Shown here one piece after another: positions 1-7,266 of a stretch of 16,350 nucleotides of DNA (position 1 is the stretch's first letter; every line of letters begins with the position of its first letter). Position numbers and translations under genes: made by a program. The notes below the pieces were generated by a model. The model searched no databases, had not been told where the DNA came from, and was given only the letters and a program-made list of their open reading frames with translations. Source of the stretch: Solobacterium sp. (GTDB taxonomy: Bacteria > Bacillota_I > Bacilli_A > Erysipelotrichales > Erysipelotrichaceae); contig JAFYGX010000148.1 in the NCBI GenBank assembly GCA_017543025.1, forward strand, positions 1-16,350, in the 5' to 3' direction.

Positions 1-2
1 AG

Positions 3-983
3 ACATGTGTTCCCGATATAGATAAGTATTGGGGCGTTCAAAATACAGTAAGCGCAAACTCCATCGCGATTCGGTCTATAACGAAGATATATATCAACTG
101 CCCTGGATGCGGGAAATCACTTTGCCGTGATGCTCGCAACTCCTTTAAGCAGGAAAACGGCAGGTGGACTATAATAAAATGTCAGAAATGCGGATCCTCA
201 GAAGCCAATCACAATAAAGGTTTGAATCAGAGCGGCTCCGTTATTGAGGAATGCCCGCAGATCGCAGAATGGTGGGACGAACCGAATAACGTAATGTCTA
301 TAAACAGTGTTTCCCGGGGATCCCATTACGTAGCATCCCTGAAATGCCCGGCATGCCACACAACTTTCAAACGCGATCTACACAAATTCATAGCCAAGCG
401 CAGTGACGGAAGGTTTCTGCCTGTTGCCTGTCCGGAATGCGGATACTCTTCAGAGGGTGATCCGGTAGACAATCTGCTAAAAGACTGTCCGGAGATTGCG
501 GAATGGTGGGATTACGAGAAAAATGCCCCATTCAAACCGGAACAGTTTGTAAGAGGCAGTAATGCAAAAGCCTATTTGAAGTGCCCTGACTGCGGACTGG
601 AAATATATTCGGATATTAAGTCATATACAATTCCAGACGACAATGGTAATTACGCGATTGCTCATAAAGGTCGCTGCAGGAAATACAGGGCAATGGACAG
701 TGAGTATAACCTGGTAAAGAACTACCCTGAAGTGAAGAACTGGTGGGACTACGAGAAGAATTCATCGGAGATTCCGGAGGAGTATACACTGTTTTCGCCG
801 AAGCCAATGTATTTCAAATGTCCGGACTGTGGGACGGTCACGCACAGAAGAATAACTGAGGCATTCTCAATAAACAGCAATGGTATACCAACGTTGTTCA
901 AGTGCCCTTACTGTAACGAAACAAAGGTGCTCCCCGGTGTAAACTCAGTACAAGACAAATTTCCACCGCTGGTAGAAGAGTGA
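3..983 (+). CDS. Tandem zinc-ribbon repeat protein (DUF4379-like), 5' partial, ends at a premature TGA
   Basis: The frame is open to the left edge, so the gene starts outside the window; 326 residues are visible. They form repeats of about 78-81 residues. Each has a P-x-(I/V)-x-x-W-W-like segment, then a CxxC knuckle (CPGC, CPAC, CPDC, CPDC) and about 20-30 residues later a second one (CQKC, CPEC, CRKY, CPYC). This matches the zinc-ribbon family Pfam calls DUF4379 (PF14311), often found in large proteins linked to nuclease domains; no nuclease domain is visible here. Conserved Trp codons lie at 30, 273, 507 and 744, and the next one in that rhythm is the TGA at 981-983. The same frame continues to 1397, so this is probably the upstream part of a broken gene. 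Ile is often ATA (5 of the first 8 Ile codons), which hints at foreign origin. A TTG at 222 is a poor start because homologous sequence continues upstream of it. Confidence 0.7.
   Translation, partial: TCVPDIDKYWGVQNTVSANSIAIRSITKIYINCPGCGKSLCRDARNSFKQENGRWTIIKCQKCGSSEANHNKGLNQSGSVIEECPQIAEWWDEPNNVMSINSVSRGSHYVASLKCPACHTTFKRDLHKFIAKRSDGRFLPVACPECGYSSEGDPVDNLLKDCPEIAEWWDYEKNAPFKPEQFVRGSNAKAYLKCPDCGLEIYSDIKSYTIPDDNGNYAIAHKGRCRKYRAMDSEYNLVKNYPEVKNWWDYEKNSSEIPEEYTLFSPKPMYFKCPDCGTVTHRRITEAFSINSNGIPTLFKCPYCNETKVLPGVNSVQDKFPPLVEE
981..983 (+). other. In-frame TGA replacing a repeat-conserved Trp codon
   Basis: The codon interrupts the zinc-ribbon frame that stays open from 3 to 1397. It lies 237 nt after the Trp codon of the previous repeat, the same step as between the two repeats before it. 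One G-to-A change (TGG to TGA) explains it. Other genes in the window end with TGA and encode Trp with TGG, so reassignment of TGA is unlikely. Confidence 0.75.
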
Positions 984-1013
984 TTTCCACGCAACGAAAG
1001 ACAGCCTGATAAA

Positions 1014-1397
1014 GTGCTTTATAACAGCTCATATAACGCGTCATGGATATGTCCCGCCTGTAACGGCGAATACTCGATGTGTGTAAAGGACCGTAATCCG
1101 AACGGAGGAAGCGATGATTGTCTGTACTGCAATGACAAGAAGCCTCTCAAAGGATACAATACGTTAGCCGACCGCTATCCAGAATTTGTGGGTGAATGGA
1201 GTGATATCGAGAATTATGCGTTGGATCTGGAAGTGGATGAGGTTCTCCCTTCCAGCACAAAACTCGCATTCTGGAACTGCTCAATCTGTAAACACACATA
1301 TACGAAAAAGATCACAGACTGCGTGCTTGCCAAACGAAGAGGTCACAATCCTTGCCCTTACTGTAACGGCCGGATCCCAAGACGATACTTCTACTGA
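1014..1397 (+). pseudogene. Downstream fragment of the zinc-ribbon repeat protein
   Basis: This is the same reading frame as the upstream zinc-ribbon gene, separated from it only by the TGA at 981-983. It holds the rest of the repeat that begins upstream (CPAC ... CLYC) and one further repeat (N-T-L-A-D-R-Y-P-E-F..E-W, then CSIC ... CPYC), and ends at a TGA at 1395-1397. The GTG at 1014 has no Shine-Dalgarno sequence in front of it. Independent translation is therefore doubtful, and homology begins before 1014, right after the TGA. The final 127 residues end shortly after the last zinc knuckle, as expected for the natural C-terminus of such an array. If the TGA is a sequencing error or is read through, this is simply the end of the upstream gene. 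Confidence 0.65.
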
Positions 1398-1418
1398 AAC
1401 AATCATATAAGAGATATT

Positions 1419-1447
1419 TGCGGGTCATATTGACCCGCATTTTCTTT
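1419..1447 (+). terminator. Rho-independent terminator of the zinc-ribbon gene
   Basis: A 9-bp stem (TGCGGGTCA, 1419-1427, with TGACCCGCA, 1431-1439) and a 3-nt loop are followed by TTTTCTTT on the plus strand. It lies 22 nt after the stop codon. Confidence 0.85.
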
Positions 1448-1450
1448 GGA

Positions 1451-1475
1451 AATTAAAAGGAGGCTTTCGCCTCCT
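1451..1475 (-). terminator. Rho-independent terminator of nrdD
   Basis: On the minus strand AGGAGGC, a GAAA tetraloop and GCCTCCT form a 7-bp stem (1458-1475) followed by TTTTAATT. It sits 110 nt downstream of the nrdD stop and only 10 nt from the opposing terminator, so the two convergent units are insulated back to back. The 110 nt between nrdD and this hairpin hold no gene, only an AT-rich 9-bp inverted repeat (1509-1517 with 1531-1539). Confidence 0.85.
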
Positions 1476-1585
1476 CATGCTTCAGAATACTAGATTCCGT
1501 GAGTTATGTTCAAAAATCGCATTTTTCAATATTTTTGAAAAGTAAGAGTTCGTTTTAGGCACGGAGCAGTATTTGATTATGTAAT

Positions 1586-3793
1586 TTACAGATGAAGTAC
1601 CCGTTCACGGATTTCCTGTGTGCGTCCCTGATTCCAGAACTGTGTTCCGATATACCCGCAGGTCCGCCGGGCAACATTCATGGTGTCCTGATTGGTATTG
1701 CCGCAGCATGGACACTTCCAGATCAGCTTATGATGTTCATCTTCCACAATCTGAATCTCTCCGTCATAGCCGCATTCCTGACAGTAATCGCTCTTGGTGT
1801 TGAGCTCTGCATACATGATCGTATTGTAGATGTGCTTGATCACAGCGAGAACAGCCGGAATGTTGTTCTGCATGTTCGGCACTTCCACATAGGAGATCGC
1901 ACCTCCCGGAGACAGATGCTGAAACTTCGCTTCCTGCGTCAGTTTGTCAAATGCGTCAATCTCTTCTGCGACATGAATGTGATAACTGTTTGTGATGTAA
2001 TTGCGGTCTGTCACATGAGGAATAATGCCGAACCGCTCCTGCAGGCACTTCGCAAACTTGTATGTTGTGCTTTCGATCGGTGTGCCGTAGACGGAGAAGT
2101 CGATATTGCTTTCTTTCTTCCACTTTGCACATGCATCATTCATATGCTGCATGACCGCAAGTCCGAATTCTCTACCTTCTTCTGTGGTATGAGACTTCTC
2201 GAGCATGTAATAGACGCATTCCGCAAGGCCTGCATAACCAAGGCTGATTGTGGAATATCCGTCATACAGAAGCCGGTCAATCACTTCGCCTTTCTTCAGT
2301 CTTGCGATCGCACCATTCTGCCAGAGAATCGGCGCTACATCACTCGGAGTTCCCTTCAGCCGATTGTGACGGATAAGAAGTGCGCGGTGGCACAGTTCAA
2401 GACGCTCATCAAAGATCTTCCAGAATGCATTCATATCTTTTCCGGAAGAACATGCGATATCAACCAGATTCAGCGTCACAACGCCCTGATTGAACCGGCC
2501 GTAATAACGGTGCACACCTTCCTGATAGTCTTTCGCCTCCGCAATATTTCCGACTCCCGCATCGGTGAAGCGATCCGGTGTCAGGAAGGAACGGCAGCCC
2601 ATGCACGGATAGATATCTCCTTTCAGCTCCCGCATGATCTTCGCTGAAATATAATCCGGCACCATGCGCTTTGCAGTACATCTTGCCGCAAGCTCGGTCA
2701 GATAACAGTATTTGGAATCTTCATGGATATTATCTTCATCCAGTGTATAGATCAGCTTCGGGAAGGCTGGCGTAATGAATACGCCCTTTTCATTTTTGAC
2801 GCCCTTCATGCGCTGAATCAGCATTTCTTCAATAATCAGCGCAAGGTCGTCTCTTGTCTGTCCTTCCGGTACTTCATCAAGGTACATATAGACAGTGACA
2901 AACGGTGCCTGACCGTTTGTGGTCATGAGCGTGATGATCTGATACTGAATGGTCTGCACGCCGGTCTGAATCTCCTTGCGGACGCGTGCTTCCGCAACCC
3001 GGTTGATATGTTCCTGATCTGCGGTAATACCGGCTTCCGCAAGTTCTTCCGCAACCGCTTCCCGATGTTTCTGGCGGGATACTTCCACAAACGGTGCCAG
3101 ATGCGCCAGGGTAATCGTCTGACCGCCGTACTGATTGGAGGCAACCTGCGCAATGATCTGTGTCGCGATGTTGCAGGCGGTTGCGAAGCTGTGCGGTTTG
3201 TCAATCGCTGTTTCGCTGATCACGGTTCCGTTCTGCAGCATATCGTCCAGATTGACCAGGCAGCAGTTATACATCGGCTGTGCAAAGTAATCAGCATCAT
3301 GGAAATGAATGATTCCTTTTTCATGCGCATCGATAATATCCTGCGGAAGCAGGAAACGGCGTGTGATATCTTTCGATACTTCACCTGCCATATAGTCACG
3401 CTGTGTGCTGTTGACAGTCGGATTCTTATTGGAATTCTCCTGTTTCGCTTCCTCATTGTAGCGGCCGATCAGAGAAAGAATCTGTTTGTCGGTTGTGTTG
3501 GCTTTACGGACAAGCGCCCGCTCATACCGGTAAGTAATATAATTGCGCGCCAGCTGGAATGCACGTTCTGCCATGATCTCTGTTTCGACCATGTCCTGAA
3601 TCTCTTCCACCGCAATGGCTCTCTGCAAAGCGGAGCACTGTTCGATCACGCGCTCCGTGATTTCATGGATCTGTTCTTCGGAAACCTGACCGGTTTCAAT
3701 GGTAGCGGCATTCGCTTTCCGCACTGCATTTTCGATCTTGATGGAATCGAATGTCACTTCTTCACCGCTTCGTTTAATTACGTTTACATTCAT
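1586..3793 (-). CDS. nrdD: Anaerobic (class III) ribonucleoside-triphosphate reductase
   Basis: NrdD reduces ribonucleoside triphosphates to deoxynucleotides without oxygen, using a glycyl radical. The 735-aa protein has the expected layout: an N-terminal ATP-cone (about residues 3-99); active-site cysteine regions around YNCC (C177/C178) and CMGC (C397/C400); a C-terminal zinc site C671xxC674...C694xxC697; and the radical loop RTCGYIG with the radical glycine at about G713. I start it at the ATG at 3793, because AGGGG lies 7 nt upstream and the N-terminus then begins as in the family (x-V-I-K-R-S-G). A TTG further upstream at 3841 only adds unrelated residues. NrdD needs the radical-SAM activase NrdG, usually encoded next door; none is here, and a terminator follows. 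It appears monocistronic with its own promoter. Confidence 0.96.
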   Translation of the reverse strand: MNVNVIKRSGEEVTFDSIKIENAVRKANAATIETGQVSEEQIHEITERVIEQCSALQRAIAVEEIQDMVETEIMAERAFQLARNYITYRYERALVRKANTTDKQILSLIGRYNEEAKQENSNKNPTVNSTQRDYMAGEVSKDITRRFLLPQDIIDAHEKGIIHFHDADYFAQPMYNCCLVNLDDMLQNGTVISETAIDKPHSFATACNIATQIIAQVASNQYGGQTITLAHLAPFVEVSRQKHREAVAEELAEAGITADQEHINRVAEARVRKEIQTGVQTIQYQIITLMTTNGQAPFVTVYMYLDEVPEGQTRDDLALIIEEMLIQRMKGVKNEKGVFITPAFPKLIYTLDEDNIHEDSKYCYLTELAARCTAKRMVPDYISAKIMRELKGDIYPCMGCRSFLTPDRFTDAGVGNIAEAKDYQEGVHRYYGRFNQGVVTLNLVDIACSSGKDMNAFWKIFDERLELCHRALLIRHNRLKGTPSDVAPILWQNGAIARLKKGEVIDRLLYDGYSTISLGYAGLAECVYYMLEKSHTTEEGREFGLAVMQHMNDACAKWKKESNIDFSVYGTPIESTTYKFAKCLQERFGIIPHVTDRNYITNSYHIHVAEEIDAFDKLTQEAKFQHLSPGGAISYVEVPNMQNNIPAVLAVIKHIYNTIMYAELNTKSDYCQECGYDGEIQIVEDEHHKLIWKCPCCGNTNQDTMNVARRTCGYIGTQFWNQGRTQEIRERVLHL

Positions 3794-3800
3794 ATATGTA

Positions 3801-3805
3801 CCCCT
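3801..3805 (-). promoter_or_regulatory. Ribosome binding site deciding the nrdD start
   Basis: AGGGG on the minus strand, 7 nt before the ATG at 3793. This favours that start over the longer TTG-initiated frame at 3841. Confidence 0.7.
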
Positions 3806-3817
3806 GTTATCCCTGCT

Positions 3818-3842
3818 GTCCAAAATTAGTTGGACTTCCAAC
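3818..3842 (-). promoter_or_regulatory. Overlapping inverted repeats in the nrdD leader
   Basis: GTCCAA (3818-3823) and TTGGAC (3830-3835) form a perfect 6-bp inverted repeat. GTTGG (3829-3833) and CCAAC (3838-3842) form a second one that shares the middle segment. In the RNA only one of the two hairpins can form at a time. They lie between the putative promoter and the ribosome binding site. This could be an operator or an attenuator-like switch; it may also be chance. Confidence 0.4.
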
Positions 3843-3862
3843 CATCTGTTTCAAGCATCTTG

Positions 3863-3891
3863 ATTATAAGCAGTACGTCATGTAAACACAA
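3863..3891 (-). promoter_or_regulatory. Putative sigma-A promoter of nrdD
   Basis: A perfect -10 TATAAT (3863-3868) lies 17 nt from a weak -35 TTGTGT (3886-3891) on the minus strand. It is about 70 nt upstream of the nrdD ATG. I did not see a convincing NrdR box pair. Confidence 0.5.
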
Positions 3892-3969
3892 GGAAATTAA
3901 CCGTGAAAATTATGAAACATTTCCGACTTTGACAATAGCCCTGTATTTATGCAGTTTTCTGCACTTCAA

Positions 3970-3999
3970 AGAAAAAGGAAGGGTTTCGGCCCCCTCCTT
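3970..3999 (-). terminator. Rho-independent terminator of fucO
   Basis: On the minus strand AAGGAGGG pairs with CCCTTCCTT (one bulged T, 8 bp, 3975-3999), and TTTTTCTTT follows. It starts about 14 nt after the stop codon of the Fe-ADH gene. Confidence 0.85.
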
Positions 4000-4012
4000 C
4001 GCTGCGGAATTT

Positions 4013-5164
4013 TTATTTCATCAGACTCAGGTAAAGCTCTTTGATAATTGCCGGGCTGACTTCCTTCGGATTTCCCGGTGTGCATGCATCCTTGAATGCA
4101 TCCGCTGAAAGCTGATCGATATCTTCTTCCCTGATGACGCCTTTCAGGCTCATCTCGATTCCGACATCTTCGCCGAGTTTCCGGACTGCCGCAACCGCCG
4201 CAGCTCTTGCGTCTTCCAGCGGCATGGTATAAGCGCCCTCTACACCGAACGCATCAGCGATGTCACGGTATTTTTCTCCTGTCGCATCCGCATTGAATGC
4301 CATAACAGTCGGCAGAAGCGTTGCACAGGCCTTGCCATGCGGCATGTTGTAATACGCACTGAGCGTATGCGCCATGGAATGGTCAACGCCAAGTCCGACG
4401 TTGGAGAAGCCCATGCCCGCAATATACTGTGCAAGCGCCATCGCTTCACGGCCTTCCGGTTCATTCTTTACCGCACCGCGAAGATTCTTTGCGATCAGCT
4501 GAATTGCCTTGATATGGAACATGTCAGACAGTTCCCATGCACCGGCTGTAATATAGCCTTCAATCGCATGGGTCAGCGCATCCATGCCGGTCGCTGCCGT
4601 CAGGCCTGCAGGCATGGAATTCATCATATCCGGATCAACGAATGCGATAACCGGAATATCATGCGGGTCGACACAGACAAACTTCCGTTTGTTCTCCACA
4701 TCGGTAATCACATAGTTGATCGTAACTTCTGCAGCTGTACCGGCTGTGGTCGGAACCGCAAGGATCGGTACTGACGGTTTTGTTGTCGGGGCAACGCCTT
4801 CGAGGCTGCGGACATCTGCGAATTCCGGATTGGTGATAATAATGCCGATCGCCTTGGATGTATCCATGGAAGAGCCGCCGCCGATCGCAACAATCGCATC
4901 TGCACCCGCTTCTCTGAATGCCTTTACGCCGTTCTGAACATTTTCAATCGTCGGGTTCGGCACAATGTCGGAATACAGTATGTAATCAATACCTGCCTCT
5001 TCCAGAAGATCTGTCACCTTCGCTGTAACGCCGAATTTCACAAGATCCGGATCACTCGCAACGAAGATCTTCCGGAATCCGCGGTTTTTGATTTCCGGAA
5101 CAATCTCTCTGATTGCACCGGAACCGTGATACGATGTCTCATTCAATACAAACCGATTTGCCAT
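4013..5164 (-). CDS. fucO: Iron-containing alcohol dehydrogenase, lactaldehyde reductase (FucO-like)
   Basis: This 383-aa group III Fe-dependent alcohol dehydrogenase is strikingly like FucO, which reduces L-lactaldehyde to 1,2-propanediol with NADH. The N-terminus (MANRFVLNET), the stretch NPEFADVRSLEG and the stretch VCVDPHDIP follow the E. coli enzyme as I remember it almost word for word. Residues visible: the NAD-binding GGGS loop at 95-98, and the metal ligands D195, H199, H262 and H276 with H266 nearby. One loop reads GVDHSMAH where E. coli has GLVHGMAH. The start ATG has GGAGGAG 12 nt upstream, a rather long spacing. It lies 42 nt downstream of the phosphofructokinase gene and is probably co-transcribed with it. 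No fucose or rhamnose genes are in view, so its role may be general aldehyde reduction or propanediol formation. Confidence 0.88.
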   Translation of the reverse strand: MANRFVLNETSYHGSGAIREIVPEIKNRGFRKIFVASDPDLVKFGVTAKVTDLLEEAGIDYILYSDIVPNPTIENVQNGVKAFREAGADAIVAIGGGSSMDTSKAIGIIITNPEFADVRSLEGVAPTTKPSVPILAVPTTAGTAAEVTINYVITDVENKRKFVCVDPHDIPVIAFVDPDMMNSMPAGLTAATGMDALTHAIEGYITAGAWELSDMFHIKAIQLIAKNLRGAVKNEPEGREAMALAQYIAGMGFSNVGLGVDHSMAHTLSAYYNMPHGKACATLLPTVMAFNADATGEKYRDIADAFGVEGAYTMPLEDARAAAVAAVRKLGEDVGIEMSLKGVIREEDIDQLSADAFKDACTPGNPKEVSPAIIKELYLSLMK

Positions 5165-5206
5165 AAATTAAGTTTTCTCCTCCAATATCAATGTCAGTGA
5201 CCGAAA

Positions 5207-6283
5207 TCAGTCTCCGAAGCTGACTCCCATCATCTTGGCTTCCCGGATGATACGTGCTTTCGGATCAACGGTCTTCAGCTTGCCGGCAACTTCTGCCAGA
5301 GGAACCTTGACCATTTCACGATTCTTATAACCTACCATGAAGCCGTATTCCCCTTTGAGGATCAGATTGCCTGCTTCTGCGCCAAGGCGGCTTGCGAACA
5401 CTCTGTCATAGGCAACCGGTGCGCCGCCGCGCTGTACATGACCCGGTACGGTTACACGGACTTCACGGCCTGTAAGCTTGAAGATCTGATCTGCCAGTTC
5501 ATAGGAAACAGACGGATATTTATAATTCGCCAGCTTCTTCTTGTATTCCTTCTTGGAAAGCTGTGCATCCTCTTTGGAAATCGCACCTTCCGCAACCGCG
5601 ATGATCGTAAACCGATGGCCTTCCTTGTCACGCTCTTCGATCACTTCAACAACTTTCTTGAGATCATACGGAATTTCCGGCAGAAGAATGATGTCCGCAC
5701 CGCCCGCAAGACCTGCGTTCAGCGGAAGCCATCCGACTTTATGACCCATGACTTCAACGATAAATACACGTCCGTGCGAGGAAGCTGTTGTATGGATCTC
5801 ATCAATCGCTCTGGTCGCAATATCGACAGCCGACTGGAATCCGAATGTCATATCAGTGCCCCAGAGATCGTTATCAATGGTCTTCGGAAGCGTAATCACA
5901 TTCAGTCCTTCTTCGCTCAGAAGATTTGCAGTTTTATGAGAACCGTTTCCGCCCAGCATAACCAGGCAGTTCAGCTGAAGCTTGTAATAGGTCTGTTTCA
6001 TTGCTTCAACCTTGTCAAGGCCATGTTCATCCGGTTCCCGGATAGTCTTGAACGGACACCTGGATGTTCCGAGGATCGTTCCGCCGATCGTCAGAATGTT
6101 GGAAAAATCGGCTTCTGTCAGAACCCGGAATTTTCCGTAAATCATTCCCTTGTATCCGTCTTCAAATCCATAGAACTCAACCGGTTCCTTGGAATTCTTT
6201 GTGACCGTTTTGAAAACACCGCGCATTGCCGCATTCAGTGCCTGGCAGTCACCGCCGCTTGTAAGCATACCAATTCTAAGCAT
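5207..6283 (-). CDS. pfkA: 6-phosphofructokinase (PfkA superfamily)
   Basis: The enzyme phosphorylates fructose 6-phosphate to fructose 1,6-bisphosphate, the committed step of glycolysis. The 358-aa protein shows GMLTSGGDCQALN at residues 5-17, GGNGS at 111-115, PKTIDND at 133-139 (catalytic Asp about D137), EVMG at 177-180 and PGHVQRGG at 280-287. The Gly in GGNGS (G114) is the ATP-type residue, whereas the Lys in PKTIDND (K134) is shared with pyrophosphate-dependent enzymes. This combination is typical of the mixed-substrate PFK clade, most of which use ATP. The start ATG at 6283 is set by GGAGG 9 nt upstream and by the family N-terminus; a frame extending to 6361 adds 26 unrelated residues. 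It heads a likely pfk-fucO operon. Confidence 0.93.
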   Translation of the reverse strand: MLRIGMLTSGGDCQALNAAMRGVFKTVTKNSKEPVEFYGFEDGYKGMIYGKFRVLTEADFSNILTIGGTILGTSRCPFKTIREPDEHGLDKVEAMKQTYYKLQLNCLVMLGGNGSHKTANLLSEEGLNVITLPKTIDNDLWGTDMTFGFQSAVDIATRAIDEIHTTASSHGRVFIVEVMGHKVGWLPLNAGLAGGADIILLPEIPYDLKKVVEVIEERDKEGHRFTIIAVAEGAISKEDAQLSKKEYKKKLANYKYPSVSYELADQIFKLTGREVRVTVPGHVQRGGAPVAYDRVFASRLGAEAGNLILKGEYGFMVGYKNREMVKVPLAEVAGKLKTVDPKARIIREAKMMGVSFGD

Positions 6284-6292
6284 ATTATCTGT

Positions 6293-6297
6293 CCTCC
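6293..6297 (-). promoter_or_regulatory. Ribosome binding site deciding the pfk start
   Basis: GGAGG on the minus strand, 9 nt before the ATG at 6283. It makes the longer frame (start at 6361) unlikely. Confidence 0.8.
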
Positions 6298-6331
6298 CTG
6301 ACAGGAAATGGGTTTTTACCCTTATGACATT

Positions 6332-6361
6332 ATTTAAAACCATAATGCCCGCTTTCTTCAA
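6332..6361 (-). promoter_or_regulatory. Possible promoter of the pfk-fucO unit
   Basis: TTGAAG (6356-6361) is 17-18 nt from TTTAAA or TTAAAT (6332-6338) on the minus strand, about 50 nt before the pfk ATG. Each -10 reading matches the consensus at only 4 of 6 positions. Apart from this and the terminator of the next gene, I see nothing in 6298-6447. Confidence 0.35.
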
Positions 6362-6447
6362 GCAGAAACATGCGAAAACTGTTGCGGAACCGTTATTTCA
6401 GAACCGTTCTGTGCTTCCCGGAAGCCGCTTCGGGTACCTTACAGACG

Positions 6448-6477
6448 AAAAATACCTGCTCCTCAGGGGAACAGGTA
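6448..6477 (-). terminator. Rho-independent terminator of the PAP2 gene
   Basis: On the minus strand TACCTGTTCC pairs with GGAGCAGGTA (10 bp with one T-G wobble; loop CCTGA; 6453-6477), directly followed by TTTTT. It lies 14 nt after the PAP2 stop codon. Confidence 0.88.
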
Positions 6478-6490
6478 CCTGTCGTATGAA

Positions 6491-7189
6491 TTATTCTGTT
6501 TCCGGACGGGGATGGCGCTTCTTTCTCCGTTTTTTCCGGTCGATCTTAAGCGAAATGCTGTAATACAGGAACATAAACGATAATCCGAGCAGCAGCCCGC
6601 CGATAATATCCGTCAGCCAGTGAACCCCTGACAGCAGCCGGGTGGTACAGGATACCACAGAAATCGCAAGAATCACTCCCCCCGCAATCTGTCTGCCTGT
6701 CTTCTGATCAACGAAGCTCCTGATTGCCAGAAACGCGGTACCGCCAAACGATGCGGAAAGCAATGCATGCGTAGACGGATAGGAAGGCTCGGGCATCACT
6801 TCGCCCGGCAGGATTACCGGCCGGTAATTGATAATGAGCACCTTGTCAAAGAAGAGATAGAACATCACAGTTACCACATAGATCCCAAGAAGCACATACA
6901 GCTTGTGGTCCACGAGCACAAATGACTTTTTCTGAATCAGCTGAATCACTCCGATCACCGCGAAGATTATCGGAAATACATATACCGCATAACCGGAATA
7001 CTCGCTGATCTTATAGAACAGTTCACTGAACCCGAGCGCATTATGAACTGCACCGTTCACCGCTGAAAAGCCGACATATGTTCCAAGCGGACCGATCGGT
7101 GCGACATCCACGAATTTCACCAGCACGGTCCAGATTACAAATACGGAAAACAGTATCATAGAAACAAGCAGTTTTTTATCAATTCTCAT
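6491..7189 (-). CDS. PAP2-family membrane phosphatase
   Basis: This 232-aa integral membrane phosphatase carries all three motifs of the phosphatidic acid phosphatase type 2 family. They are K116-x6-R123-P124, then PSTH at 138-141 (usually PSGH), then R184-x5-H190-x3-D194 with Thr in place of the usual Ser before the Arg. H141, H190 and D194 are the expected catalytic residues. About six hydrophobic segments are visible, at roughly 8-30, 65-86, 97-114, 143-158, 168-182 and 193-212. The C-terminus ends in a very basic tail (KIDRKKRRKKRH), which suggests a cytoplasmic end. Likely substrates are undecaprenyl pyrophosphate or lipid phosphates; sequence alone cannot decide. It has its own promoter candidate and terminator, so it is probably a single-gene unit. 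Confidence 0.9.
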   Translation of the reverse strand: MRIDKKLLVSMILFSVFVIWTVLVKFVDVAPIGPLGTYVGFSAVNGAVHNALGFSELFYKISEYSGYAVYVFPIIFAVIGVIQLIQKKSFVLVDHKLYVLLGIYVVTVMFYLFFDKVLIINYRPVILPGEVMPEPSYPSTHALLSASFGGTAFLAIRSFVDQKTGRQIAGGVILAISVVSCTTRLLSGVHWLTDIIGGLLLGLSFMFLYYSISLKIDRKKRRKKRHPRPETE

Positions 7190-7219
7190 AACTCAGATCA
7201 TCCTTTCGATGCCTCTGTA

Positions 7220-7248
7220 ATCATACATCCCTGCCGGAAAAAAGACAA
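7220..7248 (-). promoter_or_regulatory. Putative sigma-A promoter of the PAP2 gene
   Basis: TTGTCT (7243-7248) and TATGAT (7220-7225), 17 nt apart on the minus strand, lie 30 nt before the PAP2 ATG. Confidence 0.5.
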
Positions 7249-7266
7249 AAACACATCCACGCCGCT

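Noticed and set aside
981..983. TGA recoded as Trp genome-wide (alternative genetic code)
   Set aside because: The AKR-like, DUF3990, TlpA-like, pfk and YczE-like genes end at TGA where their families end, and they use TGG for Trp.
1509..1539. TTCAAAAAT/ATTTTTGAA inverted repeat downstream of nrdD as a functional element
   Set aside because: It is AT-only apart from one pair, with a 13-nt loop, and lies in an AT-rich gap where such repeats arise by chance; the real terminator is further along.
1592..2647. 351-residue open frame on the plus strand opposite nrdD, and similar long frames opposite fucO, pfk and the polyferredoxin
   Set aside because: They are shadows of well-recognised genes on the other strand, with no family pattern and no ribosome sites.
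3794..3841. Longer nrdD start (TTG at 3841)
   Set aside because: It adds 16 residues unlike the family, lies across the leader hairpins, and has a worse ribosome site than the ATG at 3793.
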